Source of the DNA: Acidobacteriota bacterium
GTDB taxonomy: Bacteria; Acidobacteriota; Terriglobia; Acidiferrales; UBA7541
Direction of reading: 5' to 3'
Length of the DNA stretch: 64,000 nt
Assembly (NCBI GenBank): GCA_013286465.1
Contig: JABDFR010000004.1
Location: forward strand, 1 to 64,000
Part shown: positions 19,077 through 26,385 of the stretch, piece by piece
How positions within the stretch are numbered: position 1 is the stretch's first letter
Layout of the letters: each line of letters opens with the position of its first letter
Program-made: the position numbers and the translations under genes
The notes under the pieces: generated by a model
Told to the model about the DNA's origin: nothing
The model's input: the letters and a program-made list of their open reading frames with translations, nothing else
Database searches by the model: none

Positions 19077-19463
19077 GTGAAGAAACTTAAAGTTCTCATC
19101 GTGGACGATTCCGCGGTCATGCGCAAAATCGTCGAACGGGCATTGCGTCAGGCGGGACTCGAAATTGGCGAGGTGCTGGAAGCCAGCAACGGGGCCGAGG
19201 CGCTCGTCGAGGTCGAAAAGGGTTCGTTGGACATCATTTTGAGCGATATCAATATGCCGGTGATGGACGGCCTCGAGTTTCTAAAGAATCTATCGAAGGT
19301 CGAAGCCGGCAAGGGCGTACCCGTCGTCATGATTACCACCGAAGGGAGCGAAGCTCGGGTGGTCGAAGCACTCTCGGTGGGTGCCAAGGGTTATATCCGA
19401 AAACCATTCACGCCGGAGCAGGTCAAAGAGCGAGTGGCGCCGCTAATCGGAGTCTTGAAATGA
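19077..19463 (+). CDS. cheY: CheY-like single-domain response regulator
   Basis: 128-residue receiver domain with all the expected residues: the D10-D11 acidic pair, phospho-acceptor D57 in LSDINMPVMDG, T87/T88 in MITTEGS and K109 in RKPF. It begins at GTG 19077 behind AGGAGA (19066-19071). It would accept phosphate from CheA H51 and be dephosphorylated by CheX, whose gene overlaps its stop codon by four bases. With no flagellar genes nearby, whether it drives a flagellum, type IV pili or another output is open. Confidence 0.93.
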   Translation: MKKLKVLIVDDSAVMRKIVERALRQAGLEIGEVLEASNGAEALVEVEKGSLDIILSDINMPVMDGLEFLKNLSKVEAGKGVPVVMITTEGSEARVVEALSVGAKGYIRKPFTPEQVKERVAPLIGVLK

Positions 19464-19954
19464 GCTCAACGATGAATCGCACCTCCGCTGCTACGGTTCG
19501 TCCCGAGGCCGGTTGGAAGTCCATTCTGGAATGCGCGGCGCTGGAAGTGTTTCAAATGATGGCGGGCGCCGACCTGCAACAAGTGCCATCGCCGCCCGAT
19601 GAACCGAGCGGGCAGCACACCGCCATGGTCGGGCTGGCCGGCGCGCTTTGCGGCATGCTCACGATTCGTCTCGGCGATAGTACGGCCTCGAAGCTCGCCT
19701 CGTTTATGCTCGGTGGCGACGCTGCGTCCAATCAATCCACGATTCGCGATGCGCTCGGGGAGCTGTGCAACATGGTCGCAGGCAATTTCAAATCGAAAAT
19801 CAGCACGCTTGCCGATCATTGCATGCTTTCCGTGCCCACGGTGATTTCCGGGGAGGATTATGTGATGGAAGCGGCTGAGCCGAGCGAGGGCTTTCGAGTA
19901 GCGCTTTCTCTGGACGGCCAGCTCATCTGGGTTTCGATCGTGATTCACACTTAG
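19460..19954 (+). CDS. cheX: CheX-like CheY-P phosphatase
   Basis: 164-residue protein of the CheC/CheX/FliY phosphatase family. The single active-site signature is ELCNMVAGNFKS, with E101 and N104 in the ExxN arrangement used to hydrolyse CheY phosphate. One such motif points to CheX rather than CheC, which usually has two. It overlaps cheY by ATGA and closes the cluster. Its presence offers a CheB-independent way to reset the pathway. Confidence 0.85.
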   Translation: MSSTMNRTSAATVRPEAGWKSILECAALEVFQMMAGADLQQVPSPPDEPSGQHTAMVGLAGALCGMLTIRLGDSTASKLASFMLGGDAASNQSTIRDALGELCNMVAGNFKSKISTLADHCMLSVPTVISGEDYVMEAAEPSEGFRVALSLDGQLIWVSIVIHT

Positions 19955-20066
19955 ACTCGAGAGTAGTAGGCGTAACCCAAATCTGGAATTAGCCGACGCG
20001 GTAATTTCACGCCGCTGCAATCCCTTATTCTCCGCACGAAAGCGGATTTCCATCCTCGCTGCCCGG

Positions 20067-20095
20067 TTGACGAAGTTTGGGCCTCCCGTTAAACT
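20067..20095 (+). promoter_or_regulatory. Sigma-70-type promoter of the tRNA-Gln gene
   Basis: TTGACG at 20067-20072 and TAAACT at 20090-20095, separated by exactly 17 bases. The tRNA starts 45 bases after the -10, behind a G/C-rich discriminator. Confidence 0.6.
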
Positions 20096-20140
20096 AAATT
20101 TGGGTCGCGCGAGCGGCCCGCTTTTGTTTTCCGCACCGGT

Positions 20141-20215
20141 TGGGAGGTCGTACAATTGGCAGTACATCAGATTCTGGATCTGATTATCCTGGTTCGAGTC
20201 CAGGCCTCCCAGCCA
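20141..20215 (+). tRNA. tRNA-Gln (anticodon CTG)
   Basis: 75-base cloverleaf with CCA encoded. Acceptor arms TGGGAGG and CCTCCCA pair fully. The anticodon stem TCAGA/TCTGA holds the loop TTCTGGA, giving anticodon CTG. The T stem CCTGG/CCAGG encloses TTCGAGT, followed by discriminator G and CCA. CTG reads CAG, hence glutamine. No integrase or attachment-site duplication is seen next to it. Confidence 0.96.
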
Positions 20216-20267
20216 ATCTAGCGGCAACCCCGAAAAGCCACTCAAATCATGCGGGCCGGGAGGATTT

Positions 20268-20882
20268 ATGTATGCCAAAACAGTTGCAGCCCTGGCCGCG
20301 ATCGCGTTACTGATGCCGGGCTCATTTTCACTCGCGAACGATCCAGGTTGCATATCGGCCACACAAATCAAGCTCATCACGCCATTTCAATCCGGCAATC
20401 TGGGAATTGGTTTTGCGGTCACTGCTCGCGGGGATGGCGAATGCTTTGCGCGTTCTGCGGCAATTCCCGGCCGGCCGGATGCCTGGCGTTGCTCGATCGG
20501 GAATGCGATCCATGATCCTTGTCTGCAGAATATTCTTGGCGATTCGAAAGTGCTCGCTTGTCCGGACACTCCCTGGTCCGCCAACGTGAGTCTTCTTGCT
20601 TTGACGCGACCGTTGCCTGCTGATCCGTCTATCAATGACGGCGCGCAAAAGTCGCTGAAGGACACTGTGCCGTGGGCGCTGGAGATGGCGAATGGGCAGC
20701 GCTGCACGTTGTTCACCGGAGCGACTGCGCCGATCGCGGGCATGCGCATCAATTACGGCTGCCCCGGCGGATTCATCGCGGTCGGGAATATCGATCGCAG
20801 CCGTGCGGACTGGCGGATTTTCTTTCAGGGAGAGAAATCGATATCGCTGGAACTGACGGATATTGCCGTCGCGTGGTATTAG
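20268..20882 (+). CDS. Secreted protein of unknown function
   Basis: 204 residues beginning with a signal peptide (MYAKTVAALAAIALLMPGSFSLA). ATG 20268 follows a GGGAGGA site. The mature part contains eight or so cysteines in spaced pairs (CISA, CFARS, CSIG, CLQN, CPDT, CTLF, CPGG), consistent with a disulphide-bonded exported protein. A GFIAVGNIDRSRADWRIFF segment near the end is the most distinctive part. I do not recognise the family. It lies between the tRNA and a convergent nagB, with only 7 bases between the two stop codons. Not obviously linked to a pathway. Confidence 0.6.
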   Translation: MYAKTVAALAAIALLMPGSFSLANDPGCISATQIKLITPFQSGNLGIGFAVTARGDGECFARSAAIPGRPDAWRCSIGNAIHDPCLQNILGDSKVLACPDTPWSANVSLLALTRPLPADPSINDGAQKSLKDTVPWALEMANGQRCTLFTGATAPIAGMRINYGCPGGFIAVGNIDRSRADWRIFFQGEKSISLELTDIAVAWY

Positions 20883-20889
20883 CCGGCGC

Positions 20890-21684
20890 TCACCAAAGGC
20901 GCTTGGGGGTCAATTTCGCCGTCATTTCCATCACGCGGCGATAGTAGTCGCACTGAGATAATTCTCTCGCCGCGTCCTCGTCCACAACGAAAGTCACATC
21001 CGGATGCAGCTGCAGCGCCGAAGCGCTCACCGACGCGGTGATTGGCCCTTCGATGGCTTTCGCCACGGCTTTGGCTTTTGCTTTTCCGGAGGCGATCAGC
21101 ATGATGTGGCGCGCTTCGAGAATAGTGCCGATTCCCATGGTGATTGCGGCGGTGGGCATTTCTTCGCCGCGCGCGAAATCGCGGCAATTGTCGGCGAGCG
21201 TCGAGCGGCTCAAAGTCTTGGGGCGAGTGCGCGAGGCGAGGCTTGAGGACGGCTCGTTGAAACCAATGTGGCCATCACGCCCGATCCCGAGGACCTGCAA
21301 GTCGATGCCGCCTGCCTCGCGAATAGCCGCTTCGTAGCTGGCGCAATATTCCTCGTAGCCGGTTTGAATGCTGCCGTCGGGAATGTGGATCTGGGCCGGC
21401 GGAATATTGACGTGGGAGAAAAAATTCTGGTGCATGAAGCTGTGAAAGCTGTGCGGATGGTCGGGAGCCAGGCCGATGTACTCGTCGAGATTGAAGGTCA
21501 CTACCTTCGAAAAATCCAGAGCCTCCTCGCGATGCATGCGCGACAGCTCGCGATACATTCCGATAGTCGTGCCGCCGGTGGCCAAACCGAGGACCAAAGC
21601 AGGATCGCGTCGCACCCACGCGGCGATAATCCGCGCCGCCGCTGTACTCACGCAATGATAGTCAGTCTGCAAAAGGACGAGCAT
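20890..21684 (-). CDS. nagB: Glucosamine-6-phosphate deaminase
   Basis: 264-residue enzyme converting glucosamine 6-phosphate to fructose 6-phosphate and ammonia. Family signatures are the LGLATGGTTIGMYREL phosphate-binding loop, TFNLDEYIGL with the catalytic aspartate D67 and SFHSFM, GIGRDGHIGFNEP with the second acidic and histidine residues, and TRPKTLSRSTL. Length fits the family (about 240-270). The ATG at 21684 follows GAGGTGA. It could alternatively act on a related amino sugar phosphate, but the motifs fit NagB. It is alone on its strand, divergent from the heptose cluster across a 275-bp gap that carries a large inverted repeat. Confidence 0.9.
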   Translation of the reverse strand: MLVLLQTDYHCVSTAAARIIAAWVRRDPALVLGLATGGTTIGMYRELSRMHREEALDFSKVVTFNLDEYIGLAPDHPHSFHSFMHQNFFSHVNIPPAQIHIPDGSIQTGYEEYCASYEAAIREAGGIDLQVLGIGRDGHIGFNEPSSSLASRTRPKTLSRSTLADNCRDFARGEEMPTAAITMGIGTILEARHIMLIASGKAKAKAVAKAIEGPITASVSASALQLHPDVTFVVDEDAARELSQCDYYRRVMEMTAKLTPKRLW

Positions 21685-21731
21685 GCCAGAATCACCTCGA
21701 CGGCCGCTATTCTACCGGAATTGCGCCGCAC

Positions 21732-21918
21732 TTGTAGGGGAGGCGTGTTTAGGCCCTCCCGCTTTTCGGCCCAGTGCGCCCTGACCACAACATCGCAACT
21801 TCCAGAATTGCCGCGGCGCGCTCGGTGCAGACGGCCGTTCCATGGAAATTTTTGGAACGCCTCAATCTCGCCACGAAGAGGGCCGAAAAGCGGGACGGCT
21901 AAAGGCGCCTCCCCTACA
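21732..21918. repeat. Inverted-repeat element with about 40-base arms (family B copies facing each other)
   Basis: The left arm (21732-21772) begins TGTAGGGGAGGCG and ends CCCGCTTTTCGGCCC. The right arm (21880-21918) is its reverse complement with a few mismatches. About 107 bases lie between them. Single related units occur at 49249-49287 and 60844-60895. The pair could be a small non-autonomous mobile element with terminal inverted repeats, or two independent repeat copies. No flanking target duplication is obvious. Confidence 0.65.
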
Positions 21919-21959
21919 AAACCATCCTCATTACGACTATTATCCTCGACTGCAGAATT

Positions 21960-22664
21960 ATGGCATCGGAAACTAACATCCAGGCTGCAATCCTGGCCGG
22001 CGGACTTGGCAAACGGATGCGGCCGCTTACCGAATCCATGCCCAAACCGATGATCGAAGTGCGCGGCAAACCATTCCTTCATCATCAATTTGAGTTGCTG
22101 CGCTCCTTCGACATCCGGCGCATCGTCTTGCTGGTTGCTTACCTTGGCGATCAAATTGAAAGACATTTCGGCGACGGTTCCACACTCGGGTTGCATCTGA
22201 GTTACTCGCACGAGCCGGAGCCTCTCGGAACCGGGGGCGCGCTGAAAAATGCCGCGGCGATGCTGGATGAGGAATTTCTACTGCTCAACGGCGACACATA
22301 CCTCGCCATTGATTACGCGGCGCTTGCGAAGACGTTTCGTGCGAGTGGGGCCCTGGCCATGATCGTCGCGTATGGAAATACTGATGCGCGAGTGCCCAGC
22401 AATCTGGCACTCTCTGCCGACGGCGGCGTGGCAGTGTATCGCAAGCGCGATCCAAGCGGCCTCACGCACGTGGACTCCGGCGTGATTGCGCTGCGCCGCG
22501 GGGTGCTCGCGGAAATTCCGGCCGGCTGCAAATGCTCGCTCGAAGAGGAAATCTTTCCCAAGCTGATCGAAAGAGGCCAAATGGAAGCGTGGGTCACAAC
22601 CGAGCCGTTTTACGACATGGGCAGTCCGGCAGGACTTGAGGCCTTGGCAAAGAGGCTCGGATGA
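21960..22664 (+). CDS. hddC: Sugar-1-phosphate nucleotidyltransferase, probable D-glycero-D-manno-heptose 1-phosphate guanylyltransferase
   Basis: 234-residue enzyme that would couple a sugar 1-phosphate to a nucleotide. The N-terminal AILAGGLGKRMRPLTESMPKPM is the nucleotide-binding signature, EPLGTGGAL the following loop and LLNGDTYL the metal-binding aspartate. The short length without a left-handed helix domain fits HddC/RmlA-like proteins. It overlaps the heptose-kinase-like gene by ATGA and is followed by a GmhA-like isomerase, which together suggest GDP-D-glycero-alpha-D-manno-heptose synthesis. Mannose 1-phosphate as substrate is the main alternative. Start ATG 21960. Confidence 0.75.
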   Translation: MASETNIQAAILAGGLGKRMRPLTESMPKPMIEVRGKPFLHHQFELLRSFDIRRIVLLVAYLGDQIERHFGDGSTLGLHLSYSHEPEPLGTGGALKNAAAMLDEEFLLLNGDTYLAIDYAALAKTFRASGALAMIVAYGNTDARVPSNLALSADGGVAVYRKRDPSGLTHVDSGVIALRRGVLAEIPAGCKCSLEEEIFPKLIERGQMEAWVTTEPFYDMGSPAGLEALAKRLG

Positions 22665-23686
22665 TTCTTTCGAAAACTCCCTTTCGAATCAGTTTCGCGG
22701 GCGGCGGCAGCGATTTGCCGGATTTTTATCGACGTCGCGCGGGCGCGGTAGTGAGCACCACGATCGACAAGGCCATGTACCTCGCCATCCATCCCTATTT
22801 CCACGACAAAATTCGCATCAAGTATTCGCGCACCGAAGACGTTATGAAAGTTTCCGATATCGAACATCCGCTGGTGCGCGAATGTTTGCGCGTTGTCGGC
22901 CTCGGCAGTGGAATGGAGATTGCCAGCTTCGCCGACGTGCCCGCGGGAACGGGCATGGGCTCGAGCAGCGCGTTCACGGTAGGTCTGCTGCACGCGCTCG
23001 AAGGACTGGCTGGAAAAAAACCGAGTGCGGAAGAACTTGCCGTCGCCGCTTGTGATATCGAGATCGCGCGAGTGAAGGAGCCGATTGGCAAGCAGGATCA
23101 GTATGCGTCGGCGTTTGGTGGATTGAATTTAATTCGATTTCACCCTGATGAGCGCGTCGAAGTACGGCCGATCGCTTGCTCGGACGCAACGCGCACGGCG
23201 CTTGAGCACCGCCTCATGCTTTTCTACATCGGCCGGGAGCGCCCCGCGAGCACCATCCTTGCCGAGCAATCGCGCAACATGTCCGACAAAGAGAAGTTCT
23301 CGCGCGTCACAAAAATGGCCGGTTTGGCCGAAGATCTTTGCCGCGCCCTTGAAAAAAACAATCTCGATTCATTTGGAGAAATGTTGCACCAGGGCTGGCT
23401 CCTGAAATCGACTTTGGCGCAGGGAATTACCAACGAAGGAATCGATTCGTATTACCAACTTGCTCGCGAAGCAGGAGCGCAAGGCGGCAAACTTCTAGGC
23501 GCGGGCGGCGGCGGATTTCTGCTCGTTTACGCGCCGCCCGAAAAGCAACCGGACGTCCGCGCCGCTCTCCGCGAGTTGCGCGAAATGCCCTTCGCGATGA
23601 CTCGCGAAGGCTCGAAAATCATTTACAGCGACGGCCAGCACGGCCCCATCCTCGCGCGCTCCGAATTCATCGATCATTTGAATTGA
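22661..23686 (+). CDS. hddA: GHMP kinase, probable D-glycero-alpha-D-manno-heptose-7-phosphate kinase
   Basis: 341-residue GHMP-family kinase that would phosphorylate heptose 7-phosphate at C1. It opens with TPFRISFAGGGSDLPDFYRR, the HddA/fucokinase-type N-terminus. The ATP loop is DVPAGTGMGSSSAFTVGLL, and the C-terminal KLLGAGGGGFLLVYAP glycine motif is intact. The start overlaps the stop of hddC. The family also includes sugar kinases for fucose and mannose, so substrate is inferred from the neighbours. Confidence 0.8.
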   Translation: MILSKTPFRISFAGGGSDLPDFYRRRAGAVVSTTIDKAMYLAIHPYFHDKIRIKYSRTEDVMKVSDIEHPLVRECLRVVGLGSGMEIASFADVPAGTGMGSSSAFTVGLLHALEGLAGKKPSAEELAVAACDIEIARVKEPIGKQDQYASAFGGLNLIRFHPDERVEVRPIACSDATRTALEHRLMLFYIGRERPASTILAEQSRNMSDKEKFSRVTKMAGLAEDLCRALEKNNLDSFGEMLHQGWLLKSTLAQGITNEGIDSYYQLAREAGAQGGKLLGAGGGGFLLVYAPPEKQPDVRAALRELREMPFAMTREGSKIIYSDGQHGPILARSEFIDHLN

Positions 23687-23719
23687 CTGACACGGCTCGA
23701 TTCGATGGCGCGAAGCTAC

Positions 23720-23749
23720 ATGACACCATAAGATAAGTTGTGCCATAAT
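23720..23749 (+). promoter_or_regulatory. Candidate promoter giving a near-leaderless transcript
   Basis: ATGACA (23720-23725) and CATAAT (23744-23749) with an 18-base spacer. The predicted start of transcription falls at or within a few bases of the ATG at 23759, and there is no Shine-Dalgarno sequence before it. Confidence 0.35.
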
Positions 23750-23758
23750 ACGCGCACT

Positions 23759-24910
23759 ATGAATACCCAGCCTGAGACGTACCCTCGCAAGTACTGGTGT
23801 GTTCGCGCTCGCTCATTTCCCGTGACTGCTGGACTCGTTCTGGTTTTACTCGTACTTGCGCCAAATCTCTGCGGACAAGAGTCCGGATCGCAGATCGACG
23901 GCGTCGCGCTGGATCTGATCCAGCAGGGCGATGACGCGTTGAAGGCCGGACACTAGGACAAAGCGGCATCCGCTTTTCGAAAAGCGAATAAATTGCGGCA
24001 CGACTCGTGCTTCGAGTGCTGGATGGGGATCGCGCAGAGCGAAAGGATTTCTAGGGATCGCATGGGTGCTTGGAAATCCGCAGGGAGGGCGCTCGATGCG
24101 GCGAAAGATGACTCGCAAAAAGCGCAGGCTCACGATCTGCGCGGTCTGGTTAAGCTCGCAGACGTTCAAGCTCGAGCCGACTCGACGCACGTAAGCGAAG
24201 AGGCTTCAGGGATGTACTTAGAATTAAAGTCGAACGCGCCACCTCTCGATAAAATTTCAAAACAGGAGATTTCGGAAGCCGATCAGGAATACCGGACTGC
24301 CGTGGAGCTCGATCGGGAAGACGCCGGGCATCACGCGGGATTGGCACGGGTTTTGTTCTTCGAATCCCGCGACGAGGACGCAAAGCGAGAAGCGCAAGCG
24401 TATCTGGAGCTTGCTCCCGACGGTCAAGACAGCCGGTGGATTCGCACCGCGCTGAAGGATCCCCGGCGAGCGCGGAATTATTTCGCGCCGGCGTTCGTGG
24501 TCACCACGCTTTCCGGAGAGGTTATCTCGCTCGAAAGTCTGGCGGGGAAATTCGTAGTTCTCGATTTCTGGGCAAGCTGGTGCGTACCTTGCCGCGAATC
24601 CGTCGATGATCTGAAATCGCTTACGAGGAAATATTCCAAGAACAGCGTTGTATTGTTGAGCGTCAGCGCTGACCAGGATGCGCAGGAGTGGCGCGACTAC
24701 ATTGCGCGGCGAAAAATGGATTGGGCTCAGTACTGGGACAAGGACCTGAAAATTGGCCAACTTTTCCGTGTGCGCGAATATCCGACTTACATCGTGATTG
24801 ACGGCGATGGAGTAATTCGCGACCGCATCAGGGGAAGCAACCCTGAGGAAAGCGTGGTCCACAGACTCAAGGAAGCTCTTCAGGAACTTACACCGCAAAA
24901 AGGCAGCTAG
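23759..24910 (+). pseudogene. TlpA-like thioredoxin protein with TPR-like front, interrupted by an in-frame TAG
   Basis: One continuous frame from ATG 23759 to the stop at 24910, broken only by TAG at 23954-23956 (codon 66). Both sides read as one protein: an N-terminal signal/anchor (about 20-40), GDDALKAGH, then the amber codon, then DKAASAFRKANKLRHDSCFECWMGIAQ, a tetratricopeptide-like repeat pattern. The C-terminal 150 residues form a TlpA/ResA-like thiol-disulphide domain with LDFWASWCVPCRES, where WCVPC is the redox CxxC. TAC (Tyr) at this position would restore a typical repeat. It may be a pseudogene, a sequencing error, or translated by readthrough or from an internal start (TTG 23993). 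It sits between hddA and gmhA, same strand. Confidence 0.75.
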
Positions 24911-25005
24911 ACAAGATACCGAGTAATTACCGCGCAGTTCCGGATTGCTCTCGCCGCAATGCTGGTATATCTTGGAAATATCAGGCGTTCGACCGAAAGG
25001 CATCC

Positions 25006-25620
25006 GTGGGGAAAGACGGAAAAGCGGTTTCGGCTGCTCCGGCGCGTTTTTTGGCGTCGCGCGATTATATTGACGAACTGCGGGCGATTCTTGACCGGCT
25101 CGATCACGCGATGGTGGATCGCTTTACCGAGGCCATCTGGCGGGGATACGAGCAGGGCAAAACGCTTTTCATTTTCGGCAACGGCGGCAGCGCGGCGCTA
25201 GCTTCCCATCTCGCAACCGACATTGGGAAGGGAACTATTGCGGGAGCGCGCGCGCGTCTGCGAGTGATCGCGCTGACCGACAATGTTCCGTTAATGACGG
25301 CGTGGGCGAACGATAGCGGCTACGAGCATATTTTTTCGGAGCAGCTTCGCGGGCTTGTGCAGCGCGGCGATCTGGCCTTTGCAATTTCCGGCAGCGGCAA
25401 TTCGAAGAATGTAGTGCTCGGGCTTGAAGCGGCGCGCGAAGCGGGTGCGACCGCGATGGTTCTCACCGGCTTCGACGGCGGCCGCGTGAAAGAGCTTTGC
25501 GAGCTGTGTCTGGTTGTGCCCTCGCATAATATGCAGCATGTGGAAGACGCGCATCTTTGTGCTGCTCACGCCATTTTCACAGCGGTACGCGAGCGCATGA
25601 TGCGCCCGAGCGGAGAGTAA
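25006..25620 (+). CDS. gmhA: SIS-domain phosphosugar isomerase, probable sedoheptulose 7-phosphate isomerase
   Basis: 204-residue single SIS-domain protein. GKTLFIFGNGGSAALASHLATDIGKG is the GmhA-type phosphate-binding signature, AFAISGSGNSKNVVLG the second SIS loop and MQHVEDAHLCAAHAIF the C-terminal histidine-containing helix. It would convert sedoheptulose 7-phosphate to D-glycero-D-manno-heptose 7-phosphate, the entry step to heptose nucleotides. The start is GTG 25006. DiaA-like proteins share the fold, but the kinase and nucleotidyltransferase upstream favour GmhA. A HAD phosphatase follows after 39 bp. Confidence 0.8.
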   Translation: MGKDGKAVSAAPARFLASRDYIDELRAILDRLDHAMVDRFTEAIWRGYEQGKTLFIFGNGGSAALASHLATDIGKGTIAGARARLRVIALTDNVPLMTAWANDSGYEHIFSEQLRGLVQRGDLAFAISGSGNSKNVVLGLEAAREAGATAMVLTGFDGGRVKELCELCLVVPSHNMQHVEDAHLCAAHAIFTAVRERMMRPSGE

Positions 25621-25659
25621 CGCATTGATTTGCGCCGCAATTTCCTCGCGCCGGCTCGT

Positions 25660-26382
25660 ATGCTGAAGGCCGTGATCTTTGATCTCGACGGCGTGATCGC
25701 CGATAGCCATCCCATCCACGAAGCTGCCTGGAAGACGCTATTCGCGGAGCAAGGCCTGGATGCCGAAAATTTGAATCTTGATTTTCTGTATGCCGGGCAA
25801 CCTCGCGGCGAAATCTTTCGCCATTTTTTCGGACAACTGCCTGATGCGAAATTTGAAACGCTGAGCCGGCGCAAGGATGTGCTATATACCGCGCTGGTCG
25901 GCACGCTTCAGCCCAAGCCCGGATTGGTCCGCGTGCTCGGCGAACTGGCGGCGGCGGGCGTCGTGATGGCTGTGGGAACTTCGGCGCAGCGCCGGCGCAC
26001 GCTTGAAACGCTCGATCACTTCGGCATCGCCGGACGTTTCGGCGCGGTGGTGACCGGCGATGACGTCGGCGCGACGAAACCCGCGCCGGAAATATTCCTG
26101 CGCGCCGCCGAACTGATTCACGCGCAGCCTTCAAACACGGTTGTCGTGGAGGATTCACACATCGGCATCGAAGCCGCTCGCGCCGCGGGAATGAAATGTG
26201 TCGGCTATGCGCCGCCGGAACGGATCGAACAACTACGCAAAGCTGGAGCGGATGATTTGATTCTGGAGTTTCCTCCGAGCGCCGTGGAATATTTCTCGCG
26301 AATCGCCGGGCTCGACGCGCCACCGCAGGGCGTCGCAAATCAAAAAGCGGGCAGCGCCGTGCCGGGAGTGAAGGGAGTCTGA
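25660..26382 (+). CDS. HAD-family phosphatase, beta-phosphoglucomutase-like, possible GmhB stand-in
   Basis: 240-residue HAD hydrolase with a helical cap. Motif I is FDLDGVIADS, motif II VGTSAQRR, motif III is the lysine in GATKPAPEIF, and motif IV VVEDSHIGIEAA. The type I cap after motif I (HPIHEAAWKTLF) places it with beta-phosphoglucomutase and phosphoglycolate-type enzymes, not with the HisB-like GmhB family that normally dephosphorylates heptose 1,7-bisphosphate. Its place between gmhA and a glycosyltransferase suggests it fills that missing step. This is inference from context. ATG 25660 is chosen because it directly precedes the first strand. An upstream TTG would add ten unconserved residues. 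Confidence 0.8.
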   Translation: MLKAVIFDLDGVIADSHPIHEAAWKTLFAEQGLDAENLNLDFLYAGQPRGEIFRHFFGQLPDAKFETLSRRKDVLYTALVGTLQPKPGLVRVLGELAAAGVVMAVGTSAQRRRTLETLDHFGIAGRFGAVVTGDDVGATKPAPEIFLRAAELIHAQPSNTVVVEDSHIGIEAARAAGMKCVGYAPPERIEQLRKAGADDLILEFPPSAVEYFSRIAGLDAPPQGVANQKAGSAVPGVKGV

Positions 26383-26385
26383 AGA

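Noticed and set aside
20141-20215. tRNA-Gln as an integration site for a mobile element
   Set aside because: No integrase, no 3' duplication of the tRNA end and ordinary composition on both sides.
23738-23766. TGTGCCATAAT...CTATGAAT as a possible dif site
   Set aside because: Resembles the XerC/XerD arms only loosely, with several mismatches at conserved positions. It is better explained as a -10 element and start codon.
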